A stretch of DNA of 16,409 bases, from the NCBI GenBank assembly GCA_031402355.1, contig JANNSG010000027.1:1-16409 (forward strand), given 5' to 3'. Shown here piece by piece: positions 1-7,625 of the stretch (the first letter of the stretch is position 1; each line of letters begins with the position of its first letter). A program made the translations under genes and the position numbers. Below the pieces are notes generated by a model. The model was not told the origin of the DNA. It saw only the letters and a program-made list of their open reading frames with translations, and searched no databases. Source of the stretch: JACMNW01 sp031402355. Its GTDB lineage: Bacteria; Pseudomonadota; Alphaproteobacteria; Rhodobacterales; Rhodobacteraceae.

Positions 1-1
1 C

Positions 2-487
2 ATGGCCAGCAGCTATCGCAAAATGCTGAAGCAGGGCTATCGGGCGGTAGCCTGGCTTAGCTTTGTTGCGGCCACCGCAATTTCGCTCTTTTTCACGACT
101 GCGCTGTGGTTTGATGGCGCAACGCCCGCCTATATCGCCCTGAGTTTCACGCCCGCCCTTGTTGCTGTTGTCTTGGCTGTCATCATCACACCCCGGGTCT
201 GGCGAAGGATCGCGGCCTCGGATGGGCGGTTTGATCCTGCCCGGGGCGCATTGGCCGGGGCTGTGGCCGTGTTGCTGGTCCATCTGGTCACGATTGAGAT
301 TTTTCTGGGCGCAGGCTTTGTGCTGACAAAAATCTCAGGCGAGGCATCGTTATTTCTGGACGACTTGCCTTGGCTTGTTGTCTCTGCCCCGTTCTTGTCG
401 GTGTACCGATTTGGTTGGCTGACCCTGCCCGCCGGCATTGCGATCGGCGGGGGTGTTGCTTTGTGGTGCAAGCGAAAGATGGAGTGA
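2..487 (+). CDS. Small multi-pass membrane protein, unknown function
   Basis: Encodes 161 residues if it starts at the ATG at position 2; the true start could lie left of the window. The protein is dominated by hydrophobic stretches at about residues 14-36, 44-64, 83-108 and 122-155, consistent with four (possibly five) transmembrane helices. Short basic segments lie between them, and the C-terminus is positively charged (CKRKME). No catalytic motif or family signature was recognised. It lies outside the island on the chromosomal flank, about 200 bp from the displaced tRNA end. A stem-loop (581-615) follows it. The reading frame is clean and GC-rich like the right flank, so it is probably a genuine gene. 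Confidence 0.65.
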   Translation: MASSYRKMLKQGYRAVAWLSFVAATAISLFFTTALWFDGATPAYIALSFTPALVAVVLAVIITPRVWRRIAASDGRFDPARGALAGAVAVLLVHLVTIEIFLGAGFVLTKISGEASLFLDDLPWLVVSAPFLSVYRFGWLTLPAGIAIGGGVALWCKRKME

Positions 488-580
488 TGCCTGAAAGACG
501 TGCCGTTTGGACTGCGCCAGAGCGCGCCAGATGTTGGCTAGAGCAATGCCGCCTGGAAACTGCCCAAACCTTATGACCCT

Positions 581-615
581 TGTTCGACAAAACCAGTTGT
601 CACCATTGTCGAACA
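581..615. terminator. Inverted repeat downstream of the membrane protein gene
   Basis: TTGTCGAACA at 606-615 is the exact reverse complement of 581-590, giving 10-bp arms around a 15-nt spacer. It sits about 95 bp past the stop at 487. There is no T-run after it, so it could be a weak or factor-assisted terminator, or a dyad operator. The symmetry is certain; the role is inferred. Confidence 0.3.
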
Positions 616-689
616 GGCGCGGTCTAGTCAAAAAGACGATGAGGGCGAGACAAAGCCGAGACAAAGCACAGTGCAAGAATTGATTTTAT

Positions 690-736
690 TGGTGCACCCG
701 GAGCGATTCGAACGCCCGGCCCTCAGATTCGTAGTC
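690..736. repeat. Left attachment site: orphan 3' end of tRNA-Arg (47-bp direct repeat)
   Basis: Forty-seven bases are identical to 12947-12993. On the minus strand this is the 3' portion of tRNA-Arg, from the anticodon loop through the T-arm to CCA. The identity stops abruptly on both sides. In the usual model of tRNA-targeted integration this is the original host 3' end, displaced by insertion while the element copy restored the tRNA. Confidence 0.92.
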
Positions 737-783
737 ACAGGGCTTCAAGTTTCACCTAGTTGCACCAACGTGCATGCAGTGTC

Positions 784-799
784 ATTTACCCTTGTAAAT
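784..799. promoter_or_regulatory. Small palindrome in the attL-integrase gap
   Basis: ATTTAC and GTAAAT form a 6-bp inverted repeat around CCTT, between the att core and the integrase gene. It may be a binding site for a small regulator or the excisionase, or simply an AT-rich chance dyad. No promoter boxes could be assigned with confidence in the 737-892 gap. Confidence 0.25.
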
Positions 800-852
800 A
801 AAGGATATTGACGCCATATCATTTGCATGGGCTTGCACGTGGTTTCTCTTTC

Positions 853-874
853 CGTGGTAGCCACGTGGTAGCCA
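853..874 (+). repeat. Left integrase arm-type sites: two tandem CGTGGTAGCCA copies
   Basis: Two perfect adjacent copies of the 11-mer CGTGGTAGCCA (853-863 and 864-874) lie 117 bp inside the left att core and directly upstream of the integrase start. Near-identical tandem copies sit in the same orientation 47 bp inside the right core (12879-12900). Direct repeats flanking a core are the classic layout of tyrosine-integrase arm sites; the assignment is inferred from position and repetition. Confidence 0.7.
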
Positions 875-892
875 AATATAAGTGAGGTTGCG

Positions 893-2164
893 ATGGCTGA
901 GGCGGTGAAGATCACAAAGCGAACAGTTGACGCGCTTAAGGCAGGCGAAGACCGCTTTACAGTTTGGGATACAGAGGTTTCGGGGTTTGGCGTTCGCGTA
1001 GCTACAACCGGAAAGAAGTCCTATGTCTTGAAATACCGCGTGGGCGGCGGGCGAGCGGGCCGGGTGCGCTGGGCGATGATCGGAACCCATGGAACGCTTA
1101 CGCCAGATCAAGCGCGTGAAACTGCGAAAATCTGGGCGGCTGAGGTCTCGGCGGGTGGTGATCCGGCTGGGGCAAAGATTGACAAGCGGTCTGCGCCCAG
1201 CGTTTCGGATTTGCTGGACCGATACCTTACTGGGCATGTTGAAAAGAAGAACAAGGCCAGCACCGAAGATCACGCGCGCCGCCTTGTGGACAAGATACTT
1301 CGCCCAGCGCTGGGGAAGCTAAAGGTCGCGGACGTGACCCTTGCCGATATTGAGCGGTTTCATTCCGGCATGTCGAAAACGCCCTATGATGCAAACCGGG
1401 CGCTTGCTGCCCTGTCCAAGGCCTTCACGCTTGCTGAGGTCTGGGGGATGCGCCTGGATCACACAAACCCTTGCCGCCGGGTGGTGCGATTTGATGAAAA
1501 GGCGCGCGAAAGATTCCTGTCCGCCAAAGAGTTTGCGGCGCTGGGCGAAGCGCTGATGAATGCCGAAAGCGGCAGTCTTAAAAATCAAAATGACAAGGGC
1601 GCGGAAGTATCAGTGCATGCAAACCCCCAAGCGGTGCGCGCAATCCGCCTCTTGATTTTCACGGGCATGCGGCTCGGTGAAGTGTTGGGGCTGCGCTGGG
1701 AGTTTATCGACTTTGCGGGCGGGCGCGCAAACCTACCAGATTCCAAGACAGGCAAAAAAGTGGTGCAGCTTCCCGCCCCCGCGCTTGAGGTCTTGGCGAC
1801 GGTGGCCAAGCCCGAAAGCGGCAAGGGTTTCGTGATCCTTGGCGGTGATGGAAAAGACCCCGATACCCCGCTGATCAATATGAAAGCCCCATGGCAGCGC
1901 ATCCGCAAGGCGGCGGGACTATATGACGTGCGCCTGCATGATTTGCGGCATGCCTATGCATCGGTTGCCGTGGCGGGTGGTTTCTCTTTGCCGATGATCG
2001 GCGCGCTTTTAGGGCATAGGGAAATGCGGACAACGCAACGCTACGCGCATCTTGCCGATGATCCCCAACGGGCGGCGGCGGATCAGGTGGCCAGCCGGAT
2101 TTCAGCGGCGATGAAAGCGCCCAAAGAAGGGGCTGAGGTGGTTCGGATGCCTCTCAAGAGATAG
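893..2164 (+). CDS. int: P4-type tyrosine recombinase (site-specific integrase)
   Basis: This 423-aa protein would catalyse integration and excision at the tRNA-Arg site. Residues about 5-85 match the arm-DNA-binding DUF4102-type domain of P4-like integrases (WDTEVSGFGVRV, followed by a KSYVLKYR strand). A core-binding domain follows at about 100-195. The catalytic domain shows the full tyrosine-recombinase set: Arg260 in FTGMRLGEVLGLRW, Lys285 in DSKTGKK, His349 and Arg352 in LHDLRHAYAS, His375 in LLGHREMRTTQ and the nucleophile Tyr384 in RYAHL. The ATG at 893 has an AGTGAGG ribosome site a few bases upstream. It starts only 18 bp after the arm repeats, so the integrase could repress its own transcription by binding there. 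It appears intact and full length. Confidence 0.95.
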   Translation: MAEAVKITKRTVDALKAGEDRFTVWDTEVSGFGVRVATTGKKSYVLKYRVGGGRAGRVRWAMIGTHGTLTPDQARETAKIWAAEVSAGGDPAGAKIDKRSAPSVSDLLDRYLTGHVEKKNKASTEDHARRLVDKILRPALGKLKVADVTLADIERFHSGMSKTPYDANRALAALSKAFTLAEVWGMRLDHTNPCRRVVRFDEKARERFLSAKEFAALGEALMNAESGSLKNQNDKGAEVSVHANPQAVRAIRLLIFTGMRLGEVLGLRWEFIDFAGGRANLPDSKTGKKVVQLPAPALEVLATVAKPESGKGFVILGGDGKDPDTPLINMKAPWQRIRKAAGLYDVRLHDLRHAYASVAVAGGFSLPMIGALLGHREMRTTQRYAHLADDPQRAAADQVASRISAAMKAPKEGAEVVRMPLKR

Positions 2165-2620
2165 GGGGCCAAGGGCTAGATATTGTGGGCAACGTCGGGT
2201 TATTCCTTGCCTCTGAGTTTCACTCAATATCAGGAAATGCTGTTACTTCTGTAACCTCGTTACTTCATGTCCCAACTATATGATTTCCAAACATTTATCT
2301 GGTAACGGAATGTAGGTTTATCAATGCAGTTTCCTGTTACTTGTTACCAATTAGGGGCGTTGGGCGCGCTTGTGCGCATCCGGGCGCAAGCCAAAGCAAG
2401 TTGGTAGGTTCAACCAGTTGCGGTGCAAAGGGCCCCAAATGGCATGAATTCGGCCTAATTCGGACCATGCTTGCGCCACAAGATATAGTGTTGCCTTGTT
2501 CCATCACGGCTTTTTGCCTAATGTAGTTTTGCGCGGCTAGGCTGATCACCGAATGCGGGCATACTTGCACCCCGCTGCCGCGCACCTTCCCTGTGCGAGT
2601 GCCTTCAAGGGGCGCAAGAC
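2165..2620. other. Gene-free region after int, with pentamer cluster
   Basis: No convincing coding region is present. The short open frames here lack ribosome sites and protein-like composition. The notable content is the GTTAC/GTAAC cluster at 2242-2347. A GC-rich imperfect stem with arms around GCTTGTGCGC and GCGCAAGC lies near 2367-2393. The last part should carry the promoter for the downstream + strand module, but no clear boxes were identified. A ribosome site AAGGGG lies just before the ATG at 2621. Confidence 0.6.
2242..2347. repeat. Cluster of six GTTAC/GTAAC pentamers (left cluster)
   Basis: GTTAC occurs at 2242, 2259, 2336 and 2343, and its complement GTAAC at 2251 and 2302. The first three form head-to-head and tail-to-tail dyads with 4-nt and 3-nt gaps. 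About 0.2 copies would be expected by chance in 106 bp. A matching cluster of seven lies at 12489-12593 near the other end. Given the primase/helicase genes, these could be origin iterons, or regulator/excisionase sites. Confidence 0.7.
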
Positions 2621-3514
2621 ATGAGCAATTGGATTCCTGATCGGCAAGATTGGTTGGACAATAAACGCGAAGGCGTTGTGGAACGCCATTTGCGTGAGAT
2701 GGGCGAGAACAAGGCGACTACTGACGCAGCCCAGCACCTTTCGTCTATTGAAGATGCTCGAAAGCTAATACTCGATGATGATGGAATTGCTGTGCTGGCC
2801 AACGCAGTGCTTTTGGCATGGCATTTGCCCAATCCGCGCGCTGATGTTCTTTCGCAGCGTCAAAACTATAGTGAACTTTATGATTTGCGCGAGTGCCTGC
2901 GAAGTCAGGGGACACTAGATGACCTGTTCAATGACCCAAATGAGTTTCACGACGATCCCCCTCTTGAAGCCATTGTGGCTGTGCGCAAACGAATAAATGA
3001 CCAGTTCACAAATCCGGTTCGATTTGCGCATCTGCGCATAAAAGACCTCGTGTTTTTGCCTGAACAATCGACACGCATGGACGTTAAGGCAATGCTGTTG
3101 AATGCCTCAGACGCAGAATTTAGGCTGCAAATACCCCGGCTGGGGCGCTGCAATCTTACGCTAATGCTTAAGGCACTTGTTTTGGATCACTATCAGAAGC
3201 CGTTCCCTCGGCGCTTGAATGGACAAGAGGCTGTCGGCAAGGGCGGTCCAATCGGTAGGGAGGGCAGGTCTAAGGAGAAACAGGCCTGTGAGGTTTTGAA
3301 AAACTTTGGTGGCGTTTTGCCTGAATCGCGCATGACAAAAGCGGATGTTTTTTGCGCATTGGGTGGATTTGGCTTCAGCAAAAAAGCTAAGCAACGTATT
3401 TGGGACAGCGCTGCGCCGGAACACTGGAAAGTGTCTGGGAGGGTTGCAGGCAGTGCCAATCGGCTCGATTTCAATGAACTTGTATCCGCTTTGAAGGCCG
3501 GGATCAGAATCTAA
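2621..3514 (+). CDS. Unrecognised 297-aa island protein
   Basis: The ATG at 2621 follows AAGGGG by about 9 nt, so the start is well supported. The protein is soluble-looking and rich in charged residues, with no signal peptide or membrane segment. The N-terminal part is helical and acidic. A segment at roughly residues 236-274 (RMTKADVFCALGGFGFSKK, then QRIWDSAAP, HWKVSGR) resembles the small helical putative DNA-binding tails common in alphaproteobacterial phage and island proteins, with a bulky Trp-rich end. No family could be assigned. It is the first gene of the + strand module, separated from the excisionase gene by about 100 bp. A regulatory or DNA-binding role in the element is possible but unproven. 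Confidence 0.75.
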   Translation: MSNWIPDRQDWLDNKREGVVERHLREMGENKATTDAAQHLSSIEDARKLILDDDGIAVLANAVLLAWHLPNPRADVLSQRQNYSELYDLRECLRSQGTLDDLFNDPNEFHDDPPLEAIVAVRKRINDQFTNPVRFAHLRIKDLVFLPEQSTRMDVKAMLLNASDAEFRLQIPRLGRCNLTLMLKALVLDHYQKPFPRRLNGQEAVGKGGPIGREGRSKEKQACEVLKNFGGVLPESRMTKADVFCALGGFGFSKKAKQRIWDSAAPEHWKVSGRVAGSANRLDFNELVSALKAGIRI

Positions 3515-3616
3515 CCCCCTCAGTATTCGCAATATCACCCCCTATTCCGACCTGCAAAAAGTCAGCACCTCTTGACCAGCGCCAAATGGAGCGTGATGGC
3601 AAAAGGATGTTTCTAA

Positions 3617-3841
3617 ATGCAAGAAGTTGTAGCCTTACCGGACAGATTACTAACCCGTGCCGAAGTTGAAGTCAGTTTCGGTTTAACACGCCGATTCCTT
3701 GAGGTTTCTGCCGTTCGTGGCGATGGCCCTCCGATGGTGAAAATCGGGCGCTCTGTCCGCTACCGCGTGTCTGATCTTCGGGGTTGGATTGAGGCGCACC
3801 GTGTCAATTCCACTTCGCAGGAGGTGGCGCGCCATGGTTAA
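3617..3841 (+). CDS. AlpA-like helix-turn-helix excisionase/regulator
   Basis: A 74-aa protein with the compact winged-helix layout of AlpA/MerR-like phage excisionases. A helix-turn-helix (LLTRAEVEVSFGLTRRFLE) spans about residues 11-29. A strand typical of the family, PPMVKIGRSVRYRVSDLRGW, covers about 38-57, and a final helix lies near 55-62. The family acts as directionality factors for P4-type integrases or as activators of int. An AAAAGGA ribosome site precedes the ATG. Its end overlaps the next gene by 8 nt, indicating translational coupling with the replication module. It is the best candidate Xis for this island; whether it binds the arm region or the pentamer clusters cannot be told from sequence. 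Confidence 0.85.
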   Translation: MQEVVALPDRLLTRAEVEVSFGLTRRFLEVSAVRGDGPPMVKIGRSVRYRVSDLRGWIEAHRVNSTSQEVARHG

Positions 3842-4025
3842 GGATTCGGGTGGTGCTGGCCCTGCTGAGGGCTGGGATGGCACAAGTATTAAAGATCATT
3901 TTGCCGGGCTTGAGGCCGTGGCAAATGAGGCGCTGGAACTAGCCCGATACGCTTGCGACGAAGCGGCGCAACTGCGTATCGAAATGGATCTTCTATTGGG
4001 CTTTTCAGAGGCCAGCGATGACTGA
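3834..4025 (+). CDS. Small 63-aa helical island protein
   Basis: The ATG at 3834 is chosen because a strong AGGAGG site lies at 3819-3824, 9 nt upstream. An earlier in-frame ATG at 3789 would give 78 residues but lacks such a site and lies deep in the upstream gene. After a flexible Gly/Asp-rich start, the rest (about residues 18-56) is a single long amphipathic acidic helix (LEAVANEALELARYACDEAA), suggesting a coiled-coil partner or adaptor. It overlaps the gene before it by 8 nt and the primase-like gene after it by 8 nt, so it is embedded in a coupled operon. No known family was recognised. Confidence 0.7.
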   Translation: MVKDSGGAGPAEGWDGTSIKDHFAGLEAVANEALELARYACDEAAQLRIEMDLLLGFSEASDD

Positions 4026-4920
4026 GGCCGAACGTGTAACCCATGCGCTGGGCGGCGAATGGCGGGGCGGATCGGGCCTTGCACCCTGCCCTGTATGCCA
4101 GCCGGAGGGCCGCAAGGATCAGCGGGCGCTTGCCGTGTCAGATAGCGGCGGTCGGCTTTTGGTGCATTGCCACAAGAGCGGATGCAAAGTGCTTGCCGAA
4201 CTGCAAGCGCGCGGCCTTGCGGAAGGTCGGGGAGCGCATGCAGCCCCCCCTGATCCGGCAGAGGCAGCACGAAGGCGGGCTGATGATCAGAGGCGCGATG
4301 CCCAGCGCCTGCGCCTCGCCCACGATCTATTCGCGGCAGCTGTAAGCTGCGAAGGCACCCCAGCGCAAACTTACCTTGAGACGGTGCGAGGGATTGCAGG
4401 GCTGAGCTTTGGCAAGATGGTCAACACCCTGCGATTCCATCCGGCGGCATTGCATAGCCCCAGCGGTTTGCACTTGCCCGCAATAGTGGCCCAGATCAGG
4501 GGGACGAAGGGCGAGGCGCTGGGCATTCACCGAACATTCCTAAAGCCGGATGCCAGCGGCAAGGCAGACGTTATTCCTGCCAAAATGATGCTTGGCCCCT
4601 CTGCCGGTGGTGCGGTGCGGTTTGGCCCAGATGGTAGGATTATCGCCTTGGCTGAAGGCATTGAAACGGCGCTTTCGGTTTCGCGGGCGTCCCGCCTTAC
4701 GGTTTGGGCAACGCTTTCCACCTCTGGCCTAAAAGGGCTGATCTTGCCCCCTGCCCCTGTTGCTGAGGTGGTGATCATTGCCGCTGATCACGACGAGGCC
4801 GGGCTTGAGGCAGCGGCAATCACCGCCGGGCGGCTTGAGGCTGAGGGCCGGGCGGTTTCAATCATTCATCCCCGAAGGGCTGGCACAGATTTTAACGACG
4901 TTTTGAGGGGTGAGGCATGA
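4018..4920 (+). CDS. Zinc-finger/Toprim primase-like protein
   Basis: A 300-aa protein resembling the primase half of phage and plasmid primase-helicases. The N-terminus has a zinc-ribbon pattern: Cys24 and Cys27 in PCPVC, with His50, Cys51 and Cys56 in VHCHKSGC. An Arg-rich helical linker follows (about 80-105). The C-terminal half is a Toprim domain with its two acidic centres: Glu213 in LAEGIETALS and Asp257-His-Asp259 in IIAADHDEAG, plus DFND near the end. In the family these residues coordinate Mg for primer synthesis. The gene overlaps its upstream neighbour by 8 nt, and its TGA overlaps the ATG of the helicase gene (ATGA), so the two proteins are probably made together as a replication initiation pair for the excised circle. 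Confidence 0.85.
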   Translation: MTEAERVTHALGGEWRGGSGLAPCPVCQPEGRKDQRALAVSDSGGRLLVHCHKSGCKVLAELQARGLAEGRGAHAAPPDPAEAARRRADDQRRDAQRLRLAHDLFAAAVSCEGTPAQTYLETVRGIAGLSFGKMVNTLRFHPAALHSPSGLHLPAIVAQIRGTKGEALGIHRTFLKPDASGKADVIPAKMMLGPSAGGAVRFGPDGRIIALAEGIETALSVSRASRLTVWATLSTSGLKGLILPPAPVAEVVIIAADHDEAGLEAAAITAGRLEAEGRAVSIIHPRRAGTDFNDVLRGEA

Positions 4921-6773
4921 GTGGGGAAACGGAAATTGCCGCCCAAGTGGAACAGGCAAAGGTAGCGGCTGAGGCAAAGAAAAATGGGGCCGGGCAGAAC
5001 GGCAAGGCCCAGCGCGCCCGAAAGGGTCGCTTCCCGTTCAAAGTAGCAGACGGGCAGATTTGGCGAGAACTGGAAACAGAGGTTGAAGGCGGCGAAACCC
5101 GCAAAAAGTGGGTAGCATTCGGGTCAGAAATAAATGTTTTGGCCCGCACCAGAACGGCAGAGGGCGAAGATCACGGGCTACTGCTTGAAGTGGTGGACAT
5201 AGACGGGGTGCGCCACGTATGGGCCATGCCAGCGGCGCTACTGGCAGGATCGGGCGAAAGCATTAGGGCCGAACTGCTGCGCCTAGGTTTTCAACCTATT
5301 GCGACCGCTGGGCGGAAGTGGCGCGATTGGCTTTTTGAATATCTGATTTCAGCGACTCCAGATGATCGGGCGCGTTGCGTTCAAAACATTGGCTGGCATG
5401 GCGCGGCTTTTGTGTTGCCCAACGAAACCATTGGTGCAGATCATGGCGCGGACAGGGTATTCCTACAGAGTGCCGCGCCGCTTGATCATGCGTTTCACGT
5501 TCGGGGGTCGCTTGAAGAATGGCAGGAAAATGTTGCGGGCCCTGCGCTGGGCAACTCTCGCCTTGTGATGGCAATTGCATCCGCTTTCGCCGCACCCCTT
5601 TTGGTTATGTCGGGTGATGATGGCGGCGGCTTTCACCTTCGCGGCGGGTCTTCTACGGGCAAATCAACGGCGCTTTTTGTTGCCGGATCGGTCTGGGGCG
5701 GTGGGGGGCTAGGCGGTTATGTGAAGAATTGGCGGGCTACCGATAACGCGCTGGAATCGACCTCTGCCCTGCAAAATCACACTCTTTTATGCCTTGATGA
5801 ATTGTCGCAAGTGGACCCTAAAGCTGCGGGTCAAGCCGCTTATATGCTGGCCAACGGCAAAGGCAAATCCAGATCGGGCAAGGACGGGCAAGCCCGGCGG
5901 GCGCTTGAATGGCGGCTGATCTTTCTTTCAACAGGCGAGATAGCCTTGGCGGACAAGATCAGGGAAGGCGGCGGACAGATTGCAGCTGGTATGGAAGTGC
6001 GGGTTGTCGACTTGCGGGCCGATGCCGGGGCGGGCCTTGGGTTATTTCAAGATATTCATGGGGCCATTGAGGCGGCTGTTTTTGCACAATCGCTTAAGGC
6101 GGCAGCGGGGCAATACTACGGCACGGCGGCACGGGCCTTCCTTGCACAAATTGCGGCCGATTTTGATGGCATACGCGATAAGCTGGCAACGCTACGGCGG
6201 GGGTTCACATATGCTGCTTTACCGCCGGGCGCGGATGGTCAAGTGCGCCGCGTTGCAGATCGCTTTGCGTTGGTAGCGGCGGCGGGTGAGATTGCATCGG
6301 TCCTGGGCGTGACGGGTTGGCCAGTCGGGGCCGCGCGTGTCGCCTGCCTGCGATGTTTTGGCGACTGGCTCGAAGAACGTGGCGGCGCGGGTTCTAGCGA
6401 AGTGCCAACAGCGCGGCGGCGGTTGCTAGAAGCAATCGAAGTATATGGGGCCGCGCGGTTTCAGAAATGGCATATCAATGCAGATCGTGCGATGATCACT
6501 CCCCGATGGGGCTTTGTGAAAACCCACGCTGAAAGCGATGAAACGCTTGAGGCGCACGAATTCTTTGTCCATTCAACCGCTCTAAAAGAGATTCTAGGTG
6601 GTTTAGATTTACCCGCCGTGGTGAAGGGCCTTTTAGGAAAAGGGATTGTTCCGCAAGGCCATGTTGGCCGCGCCAATAAGGTATTTCACGTGCCCGGCGG
6701 CGGCGGCAAACATCGCCTGTATCAGATCGACTTTGCGGCACTAGGCGGCGATGACGGTAACAGCGATGGCTGA
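4917..6773 (+). CDS. DUF927-type ATPase / putative replicative helicase
   Basis: A 618-aa protein. A low-complexity, Lys/Ala-rich N-terminus (1-40) is followed by a domain typical of DUF927 proteins. A P-loop NTPase core has the Walker A motif GGSSTGKST at 253-261 and the Walker B motif LLCLDEL at 290-296 (Asp294, Glu295). The context GGFHLRGGSSTGKST is characteristic of the DUF927 helicase-like family found beside Toprim primases in phages and islands. It overlaps the primase gene by 4 nt (ATGA), consistent with stoichiometric co-translation. It most likely unwinds or loads onto element DNA during replication of the excised form. A DNA-packaging or regulatory ATPase role cannot be excluded. 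The C-terminal 100 residues look like a winged or basic DNA-binding tail (HVGRANKVFHVPGGGGKHRL). The frame appears intact. Confidence 0.85.
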   Translation: MSGETEIAAQVEQAKVAAEAKKNGAGQNGKAQRARKGRFPFKVADGQIWRELETEVEGGETRKKWVAFGSEINVLARTRTAEGEDHGLLLEVVDIDGVRHVWAMPAALLAGSGESIRAELLRLGFQPIATAGRKWRDWLFEYLISATPDDRARCVQNIGWHGAAFVLPNETIGADHGADRVFLQSAAPLDHAFHVRGSLEEWQENVAGPALGNSRLVMAIASAFAAPLLVMSGDDGGGFHLRGGSSTGKSTALFVAGSVWGGGGLGGYVKNWRATDNALESTSALQNHTLLCLDELSQVDPKAAGQAAYMLANGKGKSRSGKDGQARRALEWRLIFLSTGEIALADKIREGGGQIAAGMEVRVVDLRADAGAGLGLFQDIHGAIEAAVFAQSLKAAAGQYYGTAARAFLAQIAADFDGIRDKLATLRRGFTYAALPPGADGQVRRVADRFALVAAAGEIASVLGVTGWPVGAARVACLRCFGDWLEERGGAGSSEVPTARRRLLEAIEVYGAARFQKWHINADRAMITPRWGFVKTHAESDETLEAHEFFVHSTALKEILGGLDLPAVVKGLLGKGIVPQGHVGRANKVFHVPGGGGKHRLYQIDFAALGGDDGNSDG

Positions 6774-6824
6774 TGCCGCCAAGCCAGACTGGGAAAGGGA
6801 GGACAAACCCAAGGATTAGTCGCC

Positions 6825-7136
6825 CTATAGCCTTTTGACTTCTGGGAACGGCAGTCCGTGGGCAATGAATGCCACCGCCTCAGCAACTTTGCGGGGCAAC
6901 CCGCCCTCATATTCCATAATTGCTACCCGCTCTTCGGCAAGATCGTGCCTTACGTCCGCAACTTCGCCAGATACCTTTTCAACGCTTGGCGTGTCCGATT
7001 GGGCAGCACAGACAACGCCGCCGGGCAAGGGAACAACCGCGCCCGGCGGACACTCATAAGCCCGCCAAAGGGCTTCCATTATGGCATCACCACATCGCCA
7101 CATTGAGATGCCGTCAGGAGCGAGCACCCCGATCAT
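6825..7136 (-). CDS. Small accessory protein of the island, 103 aa
   Basis: Reads convergently toward the helicase gene, with about 50 bp between the two stops. The segment DLAEERVAIMEYEGGLPRKV and the following AEAVA resembles a helical motif common in small proteins of alphaproteobacterial islands, where it usually lies next to primase-like genes. The N-terminus holds Cys15, Cys29 and Cys43. A start at 7136 has AGAGG directly abutting the ATG, and it overlaps the stop of an upstream 30-aa frame by the sequence ATGA. An alternative start is the internal Met at residue 12. No enzymatic motif is present. The function is unknown and a regulatory role is only a guess. Confidence 0.6.
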   Translation of the reverse strand: MIGVLAPDGISMWRCGDAIMEALWRAYECPPGAVVPLPGGVVCAAQSDTPSVEKVSGEVADVRHDLAEERVAIMEYEGGLPRKVAEAVAFIAHGLPFPEVKRL

Positions 7137-7225
7137 CCTCTGAGCCCTTTGGCGTGCAACCGGGTGATCAGATCACGAACACTGCCCTTGCGAGAAACAA
7201 TAGCAAACGATCCTCGCTCCTTCAT
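7133..7225 (-). CDS. Possible 30-aa leader or small protein coupled to the 103-aa gene
   Basis: On the minus strand, an ATG at 7223-7225 opens a 30-codon frame ending in LITRLHAKGLRG and TGA. That TGA shares ATGA with the start of the 103-aa gene, the usual sign of translational coupling. The composition is protein-like (hydrophobic SFAIVSRKGSVRDLI). Two TAA stops lie just upstream in frame, so it cannot extend. The ribosome site is weak (CGGAATA). It may be a real small protein, a leader peptide, or the tail of a decayed gene. Confidence 0.4.
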   Translation of the reverse strand: MKERGSFAIVSRKGSVRDLITRLHAKGLRG

Positions 7226-7394
7226 TATTCCGAAATGGACAATTTATTAAAAAATGTCCCTACAATGCAAATTCCAGCGCTTAGAATTGTATAACAACTA
7301 TCGTTTATTATAAAATATTAACGAATGAATAAAAATCGCAAACTACTTATTAACGATACAGGTGCATTTACATCTGGGGTAGGAGTGATTTGCG
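7226..7394. promoter_or_regulatory. AT-rich divergent intergenic region between minus-strand pair and RTX gene
   Basis: The segment separates the minus-strand gene pair from the RTX gene. It is clearly AT-rich. A plausible + strand promoter is TTGTAT (7287-7292), 16 bp, TATAAA (7309-7314). GGACA and TGTCC at about 7239-7261 form a 5-bp dyad with a 13-nt spacer. No convincing lux box was seen. Two tiny frames of 19 and 30 codons here are not supported as genes. Confidence 0.35.
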
Positions 7395-7625
7395 ATGATA
7401 TTAAATATAGATTCTAATAAATTGTTAATCAACGAAAAAACCGATCAAGCAGCAATTGTCGCTGACGGTTTGTTTGGTGGAATTGCGATTACACAGATGA
7501 AAAACACATGGCAACAGTTCGTTGAGTCTAGTGATAATATCGGCCTTGTCCATATTGGCTGGCCAGTTTTGAAGTTGAGTGAATCAGTATACTTCGATAC
7601 AGAAGCATCTAACCTCTCAATCTGA
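7395..7625 (+). pseudogene. N-terminal fragment of the RTX/glycosidase-like protein, ended by in-frame TGA
   Basis: The ATG at 7395 has a good AGGAG site at 7381-7385, 9 nt upstream, so this is the real start of the RTX gene. The frame runs 76 codons to TGA at 7623-7625 and then continues without frame change into the 669-codon RTX body. The fragment contains a beta/alpha-type stretch (IGLVHIGWP), which in related secreted glycosidase-like RTX proteins is the first barrel strand. The translation product alone would be a non-functional stub. Readthrough of TGA or reinitiation downstream could still yield product. The composition is AT-rich like the rest of the cargo. Confidence 0.7.

Noticed and set aside
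690..736. A second tRNA gene at the left end
   Set aside because: Only the 3' 47 nt are present; the 5' acceptor strand and D-arm are missing, so it is an att fragment, not a gene.
6766..6819. Seventeen-codon frame overlapping the helicase stop (MADAAKPDWEREDKPKD)
   Set aside because: Very short, weak initiation context, and no independent support.
7239..7261. Possible lux box upstream of the RTX gene
   Set aside because: Only a 5-bp GGACA/TGTCC dyad with a 13-nt AT spacer; it does not resemble the 18-20 bp lux box consensus.
7236..7417. Two micro-frames (19 and 30 codons) before the RTX gene
   Set aside because: No ribosome sites; one overlaps the well-supported RTX start at 7395. They are probably chance in AT-rich DNA.
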